Source: Anaerolineae bacterium
Lineage (GTDB): Bacteria > Chloroflexota > Anaerolineae > Aggregatilineales > UBA2796
Direction of reading: 5' to 3'
Length of the DNA stretch: 64,000 nt
NCBI GenBank assembly: GCA_019637615.1
Contig: JAHBVJ010000029.1
Coordinates: 53,555-117,554 of the forward strand
Part shown: positions 33,604 through 42,129 of the stretch, one piece after another
Position numbering within the stretch: the first letter of the stretch is position 1
How the letters are laid out: each line of letters begins with the position of its first letter
Translations under genes and position numbers: made by a program
Notes under the pieces: model-generated
Told to the model about the DNA's origin: nothing
What the model saw: the letters and a program-made list of their open reading frames with translations, nothing else
Databases searched by the model: none

Positions 33604-35058
33604 TCATGGGACATCAGCTTTTTCTAAGGCGGCTTCTGGCAAGTTCACGCGGGGCATGATCACCGTGAAGACCGACCCTTTACCTTGTTCTGATTCAACC
33701 TTTATCTCACCACCTAGCTTTTCGACCAAGCGCTTGGAAATGGATAGACCGAGACCAGTGCCTTTAAATTTGCGGGTATCGGAGTTATCGACTTGCCGGA
33801 ATGGTTCAAAAATATAGGCCAACGCGTCGGCAGGGATACCGATCCCTGTATCACGCACGCTGAACTGCCAATGGGCTTTATCGACGGTCGTGGCCTGAAT
33901 GGTGACGCTGCCTTCCGAGGTGAACTTGATCGCGTTACTGACCAAATTGACCAAGACTTGTTGCAGCTTTTTGCTATCCGTCAAGATGACTTCGGGCACG
34001 CTGTCACTGATCTGCACATCGATGTTGATGTGCTTGTCGAGCGCCAACCCGCGCAGGCTTTCTATTGTCTCGGTCAGCATTTTTTGCGGTGACATCGGCG
34101 CGGAGAAGACTTCCAGCGAACCGGACTCAATCTTGGAAAGGTCAAGGATGTCGTTAATCAAGTTAAGCAAGCGACGACTGTTGTTTTGAATATGGCTCAA
34201 CAAACGCACCTGATCCGATGAAAACTCACCGACCATGCCGCCGAGCATCGCCTCGTCATAACCGATGATAGCGTTCAACGGCGTCCGCAGTTCATGGCTC
34301 ATATTGGCGAGGAACTGCGACTTAGCGCGGTCAGCTGTCTCCGCACGTTGGCGGTCAGTCTCAGCTTGCTGGCGGGAAAGCTCGGCTTGCTGCTTGGCGA
34401 GTTCGGTCTGATGCAGTGATTCGCGCATGGCGGAGAGGCGGTTGTCGAACTCCACGCGCAGTTCTCGCAGCGCCAAGCCTTCCACCAAGATCAGCACGAT
34501 ACCCGTTCCAATCGCCGTAGCAGGATCGAGACCAAAGACTGCCTGTCCGCCAGTAATCGGAAGGAAGAATTGAATGATGCAATACAACACTACGGTAGCG
34601 AAACTAACGGGCATGATGTTGACGCGCGGCAAGACCAAGGCGGCCAACAGCGGCGCTACCATATACGAAGCAATCGAGGAGAATTGACGCACGACATTGC
34701 CATCTTGACGCGCCAGATAGACGAGAAAGCTAACGCCAATGCAGACGATAGCTACCAGCGTCCAACCAGCTTGGATGATGCGCTGCTTGGTGACCAACCA
34801 CCCCGTGAGTGCGCACAAAAACAGCGCCACGACGTGCAGTGTGGGGATCGAAATCCATCCCCACGGATCGCGGAAGGCAAACAGCGAAAGGGCGAAGCTG
34901 CCGACGGCGATGCCAGATAGTAAGCCGACGGCGATACGAATGCTGCGTTCACGGAAGGCTTCGTCACGATTTTCTGAGCGCGGTTCAAACCAACGCGTTA
35001 TCCCCGCTAGCAGGCCGGATTTATCCGATAATTGAGGCGTAGTCGCATGGGTTGCCAT
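33604..35058 (-). CDS. Membrane sensor histidine kinase
   Basis: A 484-residue kinase. Residues about 25-190 hold roughly six to seven hydrophobic segments and no large extracytoplasmic domain, so it may sense a membrane or lipid-borne signal. A Gln/Arg-rich coiled coil (ELAKQQAELSRQQAETDRQ) leads to HisKA (MSHELRTPLNAIIGY, phospho-His 255) and HATPase_c (NLVSNAIKFT, DTGIGIP, GTGLGLSI). The ATG at 35058 has GGGAGG at 5-base spacing; a frame open to 35148 runs into the upstream gene and was rejected. Its start overlaps the stop codon of the diterpene cyclase (ATGATG over TGA), so the two are translationally coupled. Two receivers follow. Confidence 0.9.
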   Translation of the reverse strand: MATHATTPQLSDKSGLLAGITRWFEPRSENRDEAFRERSIRIAVGLLSGIAVGSFALSLFAFRDPWGWISIPTLHVVALFLCALTGWLVTKQRIIQAGWTLVAIVCIGVSFLVYLARQDGNVVRQFSSIASYMVAPLLAALVLPRVNIMPVSFATVVLYCIIQFFLPITGGQAVFGLDPATAIGTGIVLILVEGLALRELRVEFDNRLSAMRESLHQTELAKQQAELSRQQAETDRQRAETADRAKSQFLANMSHELRTPLNAIIGYDEAMLGGMVGEFSSDQVRLLSHIQNNSRRLLNLINDILDLSKIESGSLEVFSAPMSPQKMLTETIESLRGLALDKHINIDVQISDSVPEVILTDSKKLQQVLVNLVSNAIKFTSEGSVTIQATTVDKAHWQFSVRDTGIGIPADALAYIFEPFRQVDNSDTRKFKGTGLGLSISKRLVEKLGGEIKVESEQGKGSVFTVIMPRVNLPEAALEKADVP

Positions 35059-36575
35059 CATTCCTCCCGCTGACAATACAGATGTAACGTCCCTAGGATG
35101 GCAGCCCGCACGAGATGGTGTGGCGTATACAGGCTTTTGCCGATCCATAGCGGTGTATATGAAACGTCGTGCATGTGATTGAACAGGTAGGTCGCCGCGT
35201 CATCGATTATCGATGGCTCGATGTGGTCAATTTGGCGATCCCACATGAGCAGCGCTTCTAGGCAGTAAGCGGTTTCTTCCGGAGTCGATTGTCCGAGATA
35301 GCCCCAACCGCCATCGTCGTTCTGCGTGCGCAAAATCCACTTGAGGCGGCGGCGGGCGAGGTCGTTCGTGACTTCGGAGATGCCCGCGAGTGCTTGCAGC
35401 GCGAAACTGTTAACGTAGTACGCGGATGCGTGCCATTTGTCCGTCCAGAATGAGCCGTTGGCGTCAAATACTTGGAGGGCAGTGACGATCTTGGTGACCC
35501 ACGTTTCGAACATCGGATGGTCAGGCGCAGTACGCAGCGCTAACAACAACCGGATATGGGCACTCAACGACGGATCGGTTTCCGCGTCGTGGCAGACGAA
35601 ATGATCTTCGCGTTCGTAATACTTGAACACATCCGCGCTGACGGGATAACCACCCCAGTGCAGCATGGTGAAGCACGCGGCAGTATTATCGACATCGGGC
35701 ACTTCAAAATAGACTGAGTGACTCACGCCCACTTCCGGCGACCACGCTTCCCACAGGTACGCCAGCAGTTTTTGCACGGCGGGATCAGAAGGCTGGATTG
35801 CGCCCGCGATGCGCAGATGGTTGAGCGCCCAAACCGTCTCGAAGATTTCGATGGGAACAAGAGCAGGCATTGCACCTGTACCCTCTACTGCCATTGCCGT
35901 TTGGACATAATTCAACGTCGCGGGGTTATCGAACGCCATCAGATAGGCCGCTGTCGCCGCCAACGAAGTGCTGACAGAATTGTTCGCGTTCAAGACTTCA
36001 TCTTCGGGGCCGATAGCCGAGCGCAGCCCTTCTAGCGAAAAACTGATGGGACTGCCACGCCAATTGCGCTTAGGCTGGCTGAGGAGCGCCTTCACCTTTT
36101 TCTGATACCCTGCCGCGTAACGGGCTGGCGGATGGGGCACATCCAAGCCGAGCTGCTTGGCTTCGTTTGCCAGTGCCGCTGAGAGCAGCGGAAAGCCGAT
36201 GGTATCGTGATCGTCGTGGTTCAACTGCCCGACGATCTTCCAGAGCGCGTCTTCGCCACGCTGCACGCGGCGAGCATCACGCGCTTCTTGCCCAACTTCC
36301 CGCAAGGTAATGATGGCGGCAAGCGTGGACATGAAACGGTCATGGTTATGCACGAGTTCGCCGCCCCATGCACCATTTTCATATTGGTTTTGACGAAGCC
36401 ATTCCAAAGCAGAGTCTAGTCCGGCGGTGGGGTAATGAGGGACGAGGCGGGCTATCCATGCAGTGTCATAGGCAACGCCTTCAATGCGGCCTTCACCTAA
36501 GCTAGTTTCGACAAGCGAACGTATACTATTTGCCAGACTGGCCGTTTTCTCGACATTTCGAGCGACTGGAATCAT
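35058..36575 (-). CDS. Class II diterpene cyclase, Rv3377c/Haur_2145-like
   Basis: A 505-residue protein with the alpha-barrel repeats of class II terpene cyclases, closest in my reading to Rv3377c and the Herpetosiphon kolavenyl diphosphate synthase. It would protonate and cyclise geranylgeranyl diphosphate to a bicyclic diphosphate. QW-like repeats: GLDSALEWLRQNQYENGAWGG near the N-terminus and LKWILRTQNDDGGWGY near the C-terminus. The acid motif reads D-V-D-N-T-A at 294-299: the catalytic third-position Asp (D296) is kept but the fourth is Asn instead of Asp. GAGG lies upstream of the ATG. It heads the minus-strand operon. Confidence 0.85.
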   Translation of the reverse strand: MIPVARNVEKTASLANSIRSLVETSLGEGRIEGVAYDTAWIARLVPHYPTAGLDSALEWLRQNQYENGAWGGELVHNHDRFMSTLAAIITLREVGQEARDARRVQRGEDALWKIVGQLNHDDHDTIGFPLLSAALANEAKQLGLDVPHPPARYAAGYQKKVKALLSQPKRNWRGSPISFSLEGLRSAIGPEDEVLNANNSVSTSLAATAAYLMAFDNPATLNYVQTAMAVEGTGAMPALVPIEIFETVWALNHLRIAGAIQPSDPAVQKLLAYLWEAWSPEVGVSHSVYFEVPDVDNTAACFTMLHWGGYPVSADVFKYYEREDHFVCHDAETDPSLSAHIRLLLALRTAPDHPMFETWVTKIVTALQVFDANGSFWTDKWHASAYYVNSFALQALAGISEVTNDLARRRLKWILRTQNDDGGWGYLGQSTPEETAYCLEALLMWDRQIDHIEPSIIDDAATYLFNHMHDVSYTPLWIGKSLYTPHHLVRAAILGTLHLYCQREE

Positions 36576-36833
36576 ATGATCCTCGTCCTTGCCCCTTCTT
36601 CATTCCAAGTATCGTGCAAGTCTTTGACTTTTCGCTTAAATCGAACGGCTATTCAATTTAAGGATACTATGAAAAAAAGAAATTTATATAGACTAATATG
36701 AGATTAGTGTCACGAAAATCTAACAATGACTATGAATAGCCATACGTTAAGCGTACCAGATGTTGGGCATACGGAAATATGAAGAATATAACAATAAGGA
36801 TGTGATAGACGATACTTAGGGGAACTGTACCAC
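36576..36833. other. AT-rich intergenic region upstream of the diterpene operon
   Basis: Strikingly AT-rich for this window, with no gene. It must hold the promoter for the minus-strand cyclase operon, but no clear -35/-10 pair was found. The nearby CATACGTTAAGCGTAC stretch (about 36741-36756) is an imperfect palindrome that could be an operator. Confidence 0.45.
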
Positions 36834-36864
36834 GAAAAACGGGGCTGTGGGAGATGACAGCCCC
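36834..36864 (-). terminator. Terminator of the gene at 36902
   Basis: Eight-bp stem GGGGCTGT / ACAGCCCC; on the minus strand it is followed by GTTTTT, so it ends transcription from the hypothetical gene just upstream. Confidence 0.8.
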
Positions 36865-36901
36865 TAACTAAGTGAAGTACAAAGTTGGAAGTCGAACACT
36901 T

Positions 36902-37489
36902 CTAGTGATGATAAGGCGAGTTGTTGCTTTCTAATACTGAGAATCGTACTGCGATGCCATTGGGCAAGTCAGCAGGTTCAAATGGGTCACCCATCATCAA
37001 CAGCCCTTCGGTACGGCTGATAATCTCGACATCCATCATGGGCACAGGCTTCCACCAACGCGCCTCAAACAGCCCATTACCAAGGGCGTGCAAACAATCT
37101 GGCACAGCAGGCTCAAGAATTTGCCACACGGTACGAATGGGGACATCAATGACGATTTTTGTTGCTTGTTCGTTCCACATTTTAGCTCTCCACCAAATTC
37201 GACCGACTGGCGTATGTTGGAAATGTAAATCCAAAGGCTGATTCATATGCTGGAAAAATGTTTCAAGGCATCCTAAATGGAAGCGAATGGTCTCATATTC
37301 GAGATACGATGCGTGTTTGGGCGACAAATTGCAGAGGTCGTCCAGTTGCTCAAGGCTGTCAACAATCTCTTGGGGAACTTGATCTACAGCGATTTTACCG
37401 ATGACGATATAGCGACTCACTTCCTCGATATGTCGAATAATCATGTCTTGAAGCTGGTTGTAGAGTTTGTTCTCGTTCGAGCTAATCAA
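36902..37489 (-). CDS. Hypothetical protein
   Basis: A 195-residue protein of unknown family. It has no signal peptide, membrane segment or recognisable motif; the N-terminal third is helical and acidic (NKLYNQLQDMIIRHIEEVSRY, EIVDSLEQLDDLC) and the C-terminal third is richer in beta and aromatic residues (VGRIWWRAKMWNEQ, LFEARWWKPVPMMDVEI). It has its own terminator and is flanked by AT-rich DNA, so it is a single-gene unit. Its codon use looks more AT-rich than that of neighbouring metabolic genes, which may point to recent arrival. Confidence 0.6.
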   Translation of the reverse strand: MISSNENKLYNQLQDMIIRHIEEVSRYIVIGKIAVDQVPQEIVDSLEQLDDLCNLSPKHASYLEYETIRFHLGCLETFFQHMNQPLDLHFQHTPVGRIWWRAKMWNEQATKIVIDVPIRTVWQILEPAVPDCLHALGNGLFEARWWKPVPMMDVEIISRTEGLLMMGDPFEPADLPNGIAVRFSVLESNNSPYHH

Positions 37490-37886
37490 TCTAGTCCTCC
37501 AATTCCCCGCTGCGACTGTTAGGGAGTGTTGGGAAGATATACACGATATGTTAACACATGATGTTCTTTACAACGTTTATATCACAAGGTACTGTTCAAT
37601 TTCATCACCAAATTGTGAATTATTCCTAAATTTATTTGTATACAGAAGTGTGCATAGCTGTATGCCACATCGCACCAAGAATAACGGTTGCCGACATGAA
37701 GAAAGTAAATTTATGGTCGATTCGCGTCGCAGAAATGTCACAATTTTCATGAAGGCATGATGCGTAAGTTCGGCTTTTCGCGGCGCACTGCGCTACACTT
37801 CTACTTCCCCAATAAATTCTCAACAGGGCGCGAACGGCGATCTGGACGGCGTGCATGGGGTATTCCAGCCGTCTCGCCCAACGCGC
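37490..37886. other. Intergenic region, no gene seen
   Basis: About 400 bases between divergent genes. AT-rich at the left and GC-rich at the right; several in-frame starts for the MFS gene run into it without a ribosome site. No repeats or strong hairpins noticed. Confidence 0.4.
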
Positions 37887-39182
37887 ATGGAGCAACATAA
37901 AGACATGACATCCGCGTCATCCGCCGTCTCCGTGGGATACTGGCGGCTGCTCAAGCAGAACGATCGATTCCGCCGACTGTGGGCGGCGCAACTCATCTCC
38001 GCTGCTGGCGACTGGTTCAACAGCGTGGCAGTCCTTGGTCTGGTATTGCAACTGACCCAGAGCGGCCTCAATGCGAGTCTGGTATTGATCAGCAGTACCT
38101 TGCCCACTTTCTTCCTGACCCCTATCGCTGGCCCGCTGGTAGATCGGTTGGATCGGCGTACAGTGATGATCTGGACGAACCTTTTCTCGGCAGGCGTCGC
38201 GCTGCTATTTCTGCTCGTCCATGACACGAACATGATCTGGCTGCTGTATGTCGCCAGTGTGATGCTGGTCATCTCGGCGGCGTTCTTCGCCCCTGCGAGT
38301 TCTGCCAGCATTCCTAATATCGTCAGCCAGTCGGAGTTGTTCTCCGCCAATGCCTTGAGCGGCGCGACATGGGGCGTGATGGTCATGGTCGGTTCGGCGC
38401 TCGGCGGCATCGTCTCCACGTTGTTCGGCAGGAATATCGCCTTCATTGTCAACGCTCTATCCTTTTTGATCGCGGCGGGGCTGATCGCCAGCATCGAGAT
38501 ACCTAGCCCCAAACGAGAGAAACGCATCGCCCCGTGGCAGGACTTCGTGGAAGGGGTGCGCTATCTGCGGAATTTCATGCCCTCGCTGAGTCTGGTCGCC
38601 GTCAAGTTCGGGTGGGGCTTCGGCGCAGGTTCGCTGGTGCTGCTGAGTGTATTCGGGCAGCAGGTCTTCAAGGCAGGTGACGCAGGCATCGGCATTTTGT
38701 ATTCGGGGCGCGGCCTTGGCGCGTTGATCGGCCCGTTCGTGATCCGGTCGTTCGTCGGTGAGAATGTTGACCGCTTGCGCCGCGCCATGTGGCTGTCGTT
38801 CCTGCTGGCGGGTCTTGGCTACTTGCTGCTGGCACTATCCGGTTGGTGGAACGCTATCTGGCTGGGCTTCGTCGCCCTCGTGATCGCGCATTTTGGCGGC
38901 GGCACCGTGTGGGCGATCAGCAGTGTGTTGTTGCAGCTCACCACGCCTGATTATTTGCGCGGGCGCGTGCTGTCGGTCGATTACGGGCTGAATACGCTCA
39001 CCAACGGCATCTCGACGCTGCTGTATGGCCTCGCGCTGCAAGGCAATACCTCGCCGCTGCTGTTGGCGGTGGTGGGCGCAGTGACGTTCTCGGCGTACGG
39101 CATCTTCTGGGGCGTGATCTCGTCGCGTGGGCCGCTGCAAATCTCCGAGGCTACTGTGACGCGCCCCACCCTCAAGCCATGA
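37887..39182 (+). CDS. MFS transporter (MFS_3-like exporter)
   Basis: A major facilitator of about 432 residues with twelve predicted transmembrane helices. The first begins LWAAQLISAAGDWFNSVAVLGLVLQL, and the cytoplasmic loop PLVDRLDRRTVMIW is the family A-motif. This pattern is typical of the MFS_3 (enterobactin/macrolide exporter) subgroup. Start is uncertain: GTG 37851, ATG 37887 and ATG 37905 are in frame; the last has GGAG 12 bases upstream. It stands alone and its substrate is unknown; a secreted secondary metabolite or drug is plausible. A hairpin follows its stop. Confidence 0.8.
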   Translation: MEQHKDMTSASSAVSVGYWRLLKQNDRFRRLWAAQLISAAGDWFNSVAVLGLVLQLTQSGLNASLVLISSTLPTFFLTPIAGPLVDRLDRRTVMIWTNLFSAGVALLFLLVHDTNMIWLLYVASVMLVISAAFFAPASSASIPNIVSQSELFSANALSGATWGVMVMVGSALGGIVSTLFGRNIAFIVNALSFLIAAGLIASIEIPSPKREKRIAPWQDFVEGVRYLRNFMPSLSLVAVKFGWGFGAGSLVLLSVFGQQVFKAGDAGIGILYSGRGLGALIGPFVIRSFVGENVDRLRRAMWLSFLLAGLGYLLLALSGWWNAIWLGFVALVIAHFGGGTVWAISSVLLQLTTPDYLRGRVLSVDYGLNTLTNGISTLLYGLALQGNTSPLLLAVVGAVTFSAYGIFWGVISSRGPLQISEATVTRPTLKP

Positions 39183-39211
39183 TCCACACCTAATCTGACA
39201 TGATACCGATT

Positions 39212-39243
39212 ATGATCCCGTGCTGTGCTCAACATGGGATCAT
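39212..39243. terminator. Hairpin after MFS gene
   Basis: Stem ATGATCCC / GGGATCAT (8 bp, 16-base loop), about 30 bases after the MFS stop. Same stem sequence as the hairpin at 11859-11892. No T run, so termination is inferred from position. Confidence 0.5.
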
Positions 39244-39367
39244 TCGCCAAGCTCCGTGCTGTTGTCCGTGAGATGGGGTGTTGTCCCAACGTGGCGGCAA
39301 GTCGGCGGCGGTGGATGGCGATCACTGGTGACCTCCTGAGTCTAGCAATTGCGATGTCTTTCCAATG

Positions 39368-39402
39368 TGCCTGTTTTGCCTATTCATCAAGCAAAACGGG
39401 CA
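39368..39402. repeat. Long-stem inverted repeat
   Basis: Twelve-position stem TGCCTGTTTTGC / GCAAAACGGGCA, broken only by one G-T pair, with an 11-base loop. It may be a structured RNA or a remnant of a mobile element. Confidence 0.5.
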
Positions 39403-39861
39403 AACTGAGTATGAGTTGAGAGCGCTTTGTATTGCGCAGGTGCCGATGGTTCATCGTGAATGATTCTCTGACCGTGTTGTAAGGGTCGTGCTTGACGTTC
39501 AACGAATCGGACAGATGAGCATCCGAATAAGTAGGATCGGACAAGAAGCAAAGCAAAGGAATCCGCACAGTTGATGGTACTGTGTGGATGATTAGTATCG
39601 CATAGAATTTGCGCGAAGTCAAGAACTAATTGTCTGGATATTGCGAATTATTTGTTCGGATATTCAAACATAAGCACCGCTCGACGTTGATGGGTCTTGT
39701 AGTGTCGAATGATCCCCGACCATGATGAGATTCGACAAAATAATCGTACAAGACCCCAGCGATAAATCACCGGGCTGAAGGTAGTTGTGATAACCTCCGA
39801 AAGTTATTGATGGCTCAATCTACGAAGTCCCTGACAGGATGCAACAGCGATTGAGAACGCG

Positions 39862-40416
39862 TCAGTTGGATTGCCGTGAATCGTCGTTGTTCCAGTGCTG
39901 CAAGTGCGTCCTGAGCAAGCTACGCGCCCGCTGCAAACGCGCTTTCACCGCATCAATGCTGATGCCGAGCAGCGCGGCGACTTCGGGCGCAGTCAGGTCT
40001 TCGACATCGCGCAGGAGCACGACTTCACGGTAATGAGCGGGCAGTTGGCTCAGAGCACTGACGACTTCATGTTTGAGCAGTAGATAGTGTTCCGGTTCAC
40101 GCGCTGCCCGTTCGAGCGGTGTGTCGGGCGGGAGGGCGCTGCCCGTTTTGTATAAGCGGATCAGGCGCAGACATTCGTTGCGCACGACTTGAAACAGCCA
40201 CGATAAAAACGCCGAGGTCACGCGCAAGGCTCCTACTTTTTGCGAGGCGATCCAGAGCGTTTCCTGGACGGCATCTTCGACATCTTCCGGCGTGGCGCAG
40301 TATTTCCGCGCGAATTTGGTGACCGTCGGTTGATATTCCGTCAGCATCTGCTCGATGGCTTGCTGATCGCCCGCCCGCGCGGCGTCTAGTAACGAGTAAT
40401 TGATCGTGGCTGACAT
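39862..40416 (-). CDS. ECF-type RNA polymerase sigma factor
   Basis: A 184-residue sigma70-family factor lacking region 1 and 3, i.e. the ECF group. Region 2 includes FARKYCATPEDVEDAVQETLWIAS and WLFQVVRNECLRLIR; region 4 is ALSQLPAHYREVVLLRDVEDLTAPEVAALLGISIDAVKARLQRAR with a clear helix-turn-helix. AGGAAG lies 6 bases before the ATG. It follows the DUF2892 gene after 9 bases on the same strand, so that membrane protein could be its partner, although no classical anti-sigma domain is visible. Target promoters are unknown. Confidence 0.92.
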   Translation of the reverse strand: MSATINYSLLDAARAGDQQAIEQMLTEYQPTVTKFARKYCATPEDVEDAVQETLWIASQKVGALRVTSAFLSWLFQVVRNECLRLIRLYKTGSALPPDTPLERAAREPEHYLLLKHEVVSALSQLPAHYREVVLLRDVEDLTAPEVAALLGISIDAVKARLQRARSLLRTHLQHWNNDDSRQSN

Positions 40417-40425
40417 GTGATCTTC

Positions 40426-40653
40426 CTACGACTGTTTCTGCTTGATCTTGCGGCCGATCATTGCACAGGCGGGACACCAACCGATGAAGCCCGTCACCAC
40501 CAAGAACAATGCCGAGCCGATCAGGAGCACGATGCGGAGCAGGGATGGCGTGCCGAACAAGGCTTGATCCGCAAGCGCGGTGATGACCAAGACGATGCCT
40601 ATCACGATACGAACGGTGCGTTCCCAAACAGGTACATTTTTCGGATAAAACAT
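40426..40653 (-). CDS. DUF2892 small inner-membrane protein
   Basis: A 75-residue protein with two transmembrane helices separated by a short loop and a conserved GWCPACAMIG at the C-terminal side, matching the DUF2892 (YgaP C-terminal) family. Cys pair C-P-A-C could bind metal or be redox active. The frame opens at 40680, but the ATG at 40653 has AGGAG eight bases upstream and starts the usual FYPKNVPVWER segment. Notably, the ribosome site and leader lie inside the direct repeat at 40657-40701, so the repeat provides its translation signals. Operon partner: the ECF sigma gene downstream. Confidence 0.82.
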   Translation of the reverse strand: MFYPKNVPVWERTVRIVIGIVLVITALADQALFGTPSLLRIVLLIGSALFLVVTGFIGWCPACAMIGRKIKQKQS

Positions 40654-40656
40654 AAC

Positions 40657-40701
40657 GCAGACTCCTACTGATTTTGCCATTTCGATCAGTAAGAGTCACG
40701 G
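40657..40701. repeat. Palindromic direct repeat R1 (left border of arsR cassette)
   Basis: A 45-base sequence recurring at 44724-44767 with one substitution and one single-base gap. It is itself an inverted repeat, GACTCnTACTGAT with ATCAGTAnGAGTC around a 13-base centre. It covers the DUF2892 ribosome binding site. Confidence 0.85.
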
Positions 40702-40827
40702 AGAGAGCAAAAGGAGTCGCGGCAGTGAGGAAACAGGTTTTCCGACAATATCGTTAACGCAACGCCACTATGCCTTACTCTCCAAGCGCGGCATCGGGAG
40801 AGCAAAATTCTTCTCCTCATTGAAGTG

Positions 40828-42129
40828 CTAAGATGCGTAGCGTTTAGCAGAAAATGCCGTAAATGAGGCGATGGTGGCTATGATGAGCACTAGCCACAGT
40901 ACAGGCTGATAGCTATGCGCTGTATCAAAAATGAGACTTGCGCCAATGGGTGCAATCGTCGTTGCGAGCGTCAAGAAAATCGCCATGACGCTTGAGATGC
41001 GCCCGTAGTGCGTTGAGCCATATAACTCTGCCAGTAGGGCAGGACGTGCCAAGGTAATCGCGCCTTGCGCCATGCCAAACAACACAATAAATATGCCAAT
41101 CAGCGCGGGAGCTTGCCCGACTAACAATACAATCATGGAAATGGCTTGCAGCGCGAAGACGCCGACTACTAAAACGCCGCTCGACCAGCGCCGTTCGAGT
41201 GGCGCGAAGATCACGCGTCCAATGACCTGCATAATCCCAATGGTACCTGTAGCGAAGGCTGCCGTACTTGCTGAAATGCCAGACCCAATCAGCAACGGGA
41301 TAAAATGCACACGAATTGCTGCGGTAGCCAGTGCAGCCAGCCCGAAACTCAGCGTCAACAGCCAAAATACCGGACTTCGCAGTGCATTGCGGAGTGATAC
41401 TTCCGATTGTGGGTGTGTCTCCCCTGTAGCCTGTAACCCCAATCCGTCAGGACGCCGCCGCAGTATCAGGACATGAAGCGGGATCGTCACGATCCCCAGA
41501 AACAAGCCGAGCAGTAAAACGGCAGTGCGCCATCCAAAGGCATGTAGGAGTGCGTCCGAAAGGGGAAGAAAAATCGTACTCGCCAAGCCCGCCGCAAAGG
41601 TAATAACAGCAAGTGCCGTGCCGCGATCTTTCTTAAACCACTGGGCAATGACGGCAAAGGCAGGCTCATATAGTATGGCGGCAGCACACGCGCCAAGTCC
41701 GATCCAGATGAGGTAGAAGGCAACCAGATTAGTGACCTGTGACCACGCAATCATGAGGATACAGGCACCTATTGAGCCTAGTGTCATCAGGAGGCGCGGC
41801 CCATGTTTATCAATCCACGCCCCCACCGGAAACGCCATCAAGCCCGTCACCAGTAGAGATAAGGAAAAGCCGCCCGTTAGCTCAGAACGTGTCCAGCCGA
41901 GATCGGCCTGCATGGGCGTGAGGAACACAGAAAAGGCATAGTAGACGATTCCCCAAGAAATCGTCTCCGTGAGCGCAAGTGTGATGGCAATATACCAACC
42001 GTAGTACGGCAGTGAACGACGCAGCACAGTTTGCGTGTGCTGCGCCTGCGTAGTCGCCTCATCCACAGCAACTACCGCTGTTGGTGTTCCCTTGTAGTAC
42101 TGGCTCCACAACCGCAGCAGGTGTGCCAC
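40828..42129 (-). CDS. MFS transporter of the metalloid/flavoprotein cassette
   Basis: A major facilitator of 412-433 residues with twelve predicted helices (for example WYIAITLALTETISWGIVYYAF and the loop GAWIDKHGPRLLMTLGS), most like the monocarboxylate/oxalate-formate transporter branch. The first 21 codons overlap the flavoprotein gene; an in-frame GTG at 42066 overlaps that gene's stop codon and may be the true start, giving translational coupling. It is the last gene of the arsR-sigZ-flavoprotein-MFS unit. In arsenic gene islands, such transporters export modified arsenicals, but the substrate here is inferred only from context. Confidence 0.8.
   Translation of the reverse strand: MAHLLRLWSQYYKGTPTAVVAVDEATTQAQHTQTVLRRSLPYYGWYIAITLALTETISWGIVYYAFSVFLTPMQADLGWTRSELTGGFSLSLLVTGLMAFPVGAWIDKHGPRLLMTLGSIGACILMIAWSQVTNLVAFYLIWIGLGACAAAILYEPAFAVIAQWFKKDRGTALAVITFAAGLASTIFLPLSDALLHAFGWRTAVLLLGLFLGIVTIPLHVLILRRRPDGLGLQATGETHPQSEVSLRNALRSPVFWLLTLSFGLAALATAAIRVHFIPLLIGSGISASTAAFATGTIGIMQVIGRVIFAPLERRWSSGVLVVGVFALQAISMIVLLVGQAPALIGIFIVLFGMAQGAITLARPALLAELYGSTHYGRISSVMAIFLTLATTIAPIGASLIFDTAHSYQPVLWLVLIIATIASFTAFSAKRYAS

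Larger units (their letters stand above)
39183..39861. other. Intergenic region with two hairpins; no gene seen
   Basis: About 680 bases without a supportable gene. It contains the hairpins at 39212-39243 and 39368-39402. A third long-loop inverted repeat (TGTCGAAT / ATTCGACA) lies near 39703-39737. The small open frames here lack ribosome sites. Confidence 0.5.

Noticed and set aside
39183..39861. Transposase remnant in the hairpin-rich gap
   Set aside because: No transposase-like coding fragment or terminal repeats could be traced; only isolated hairpins are visible.
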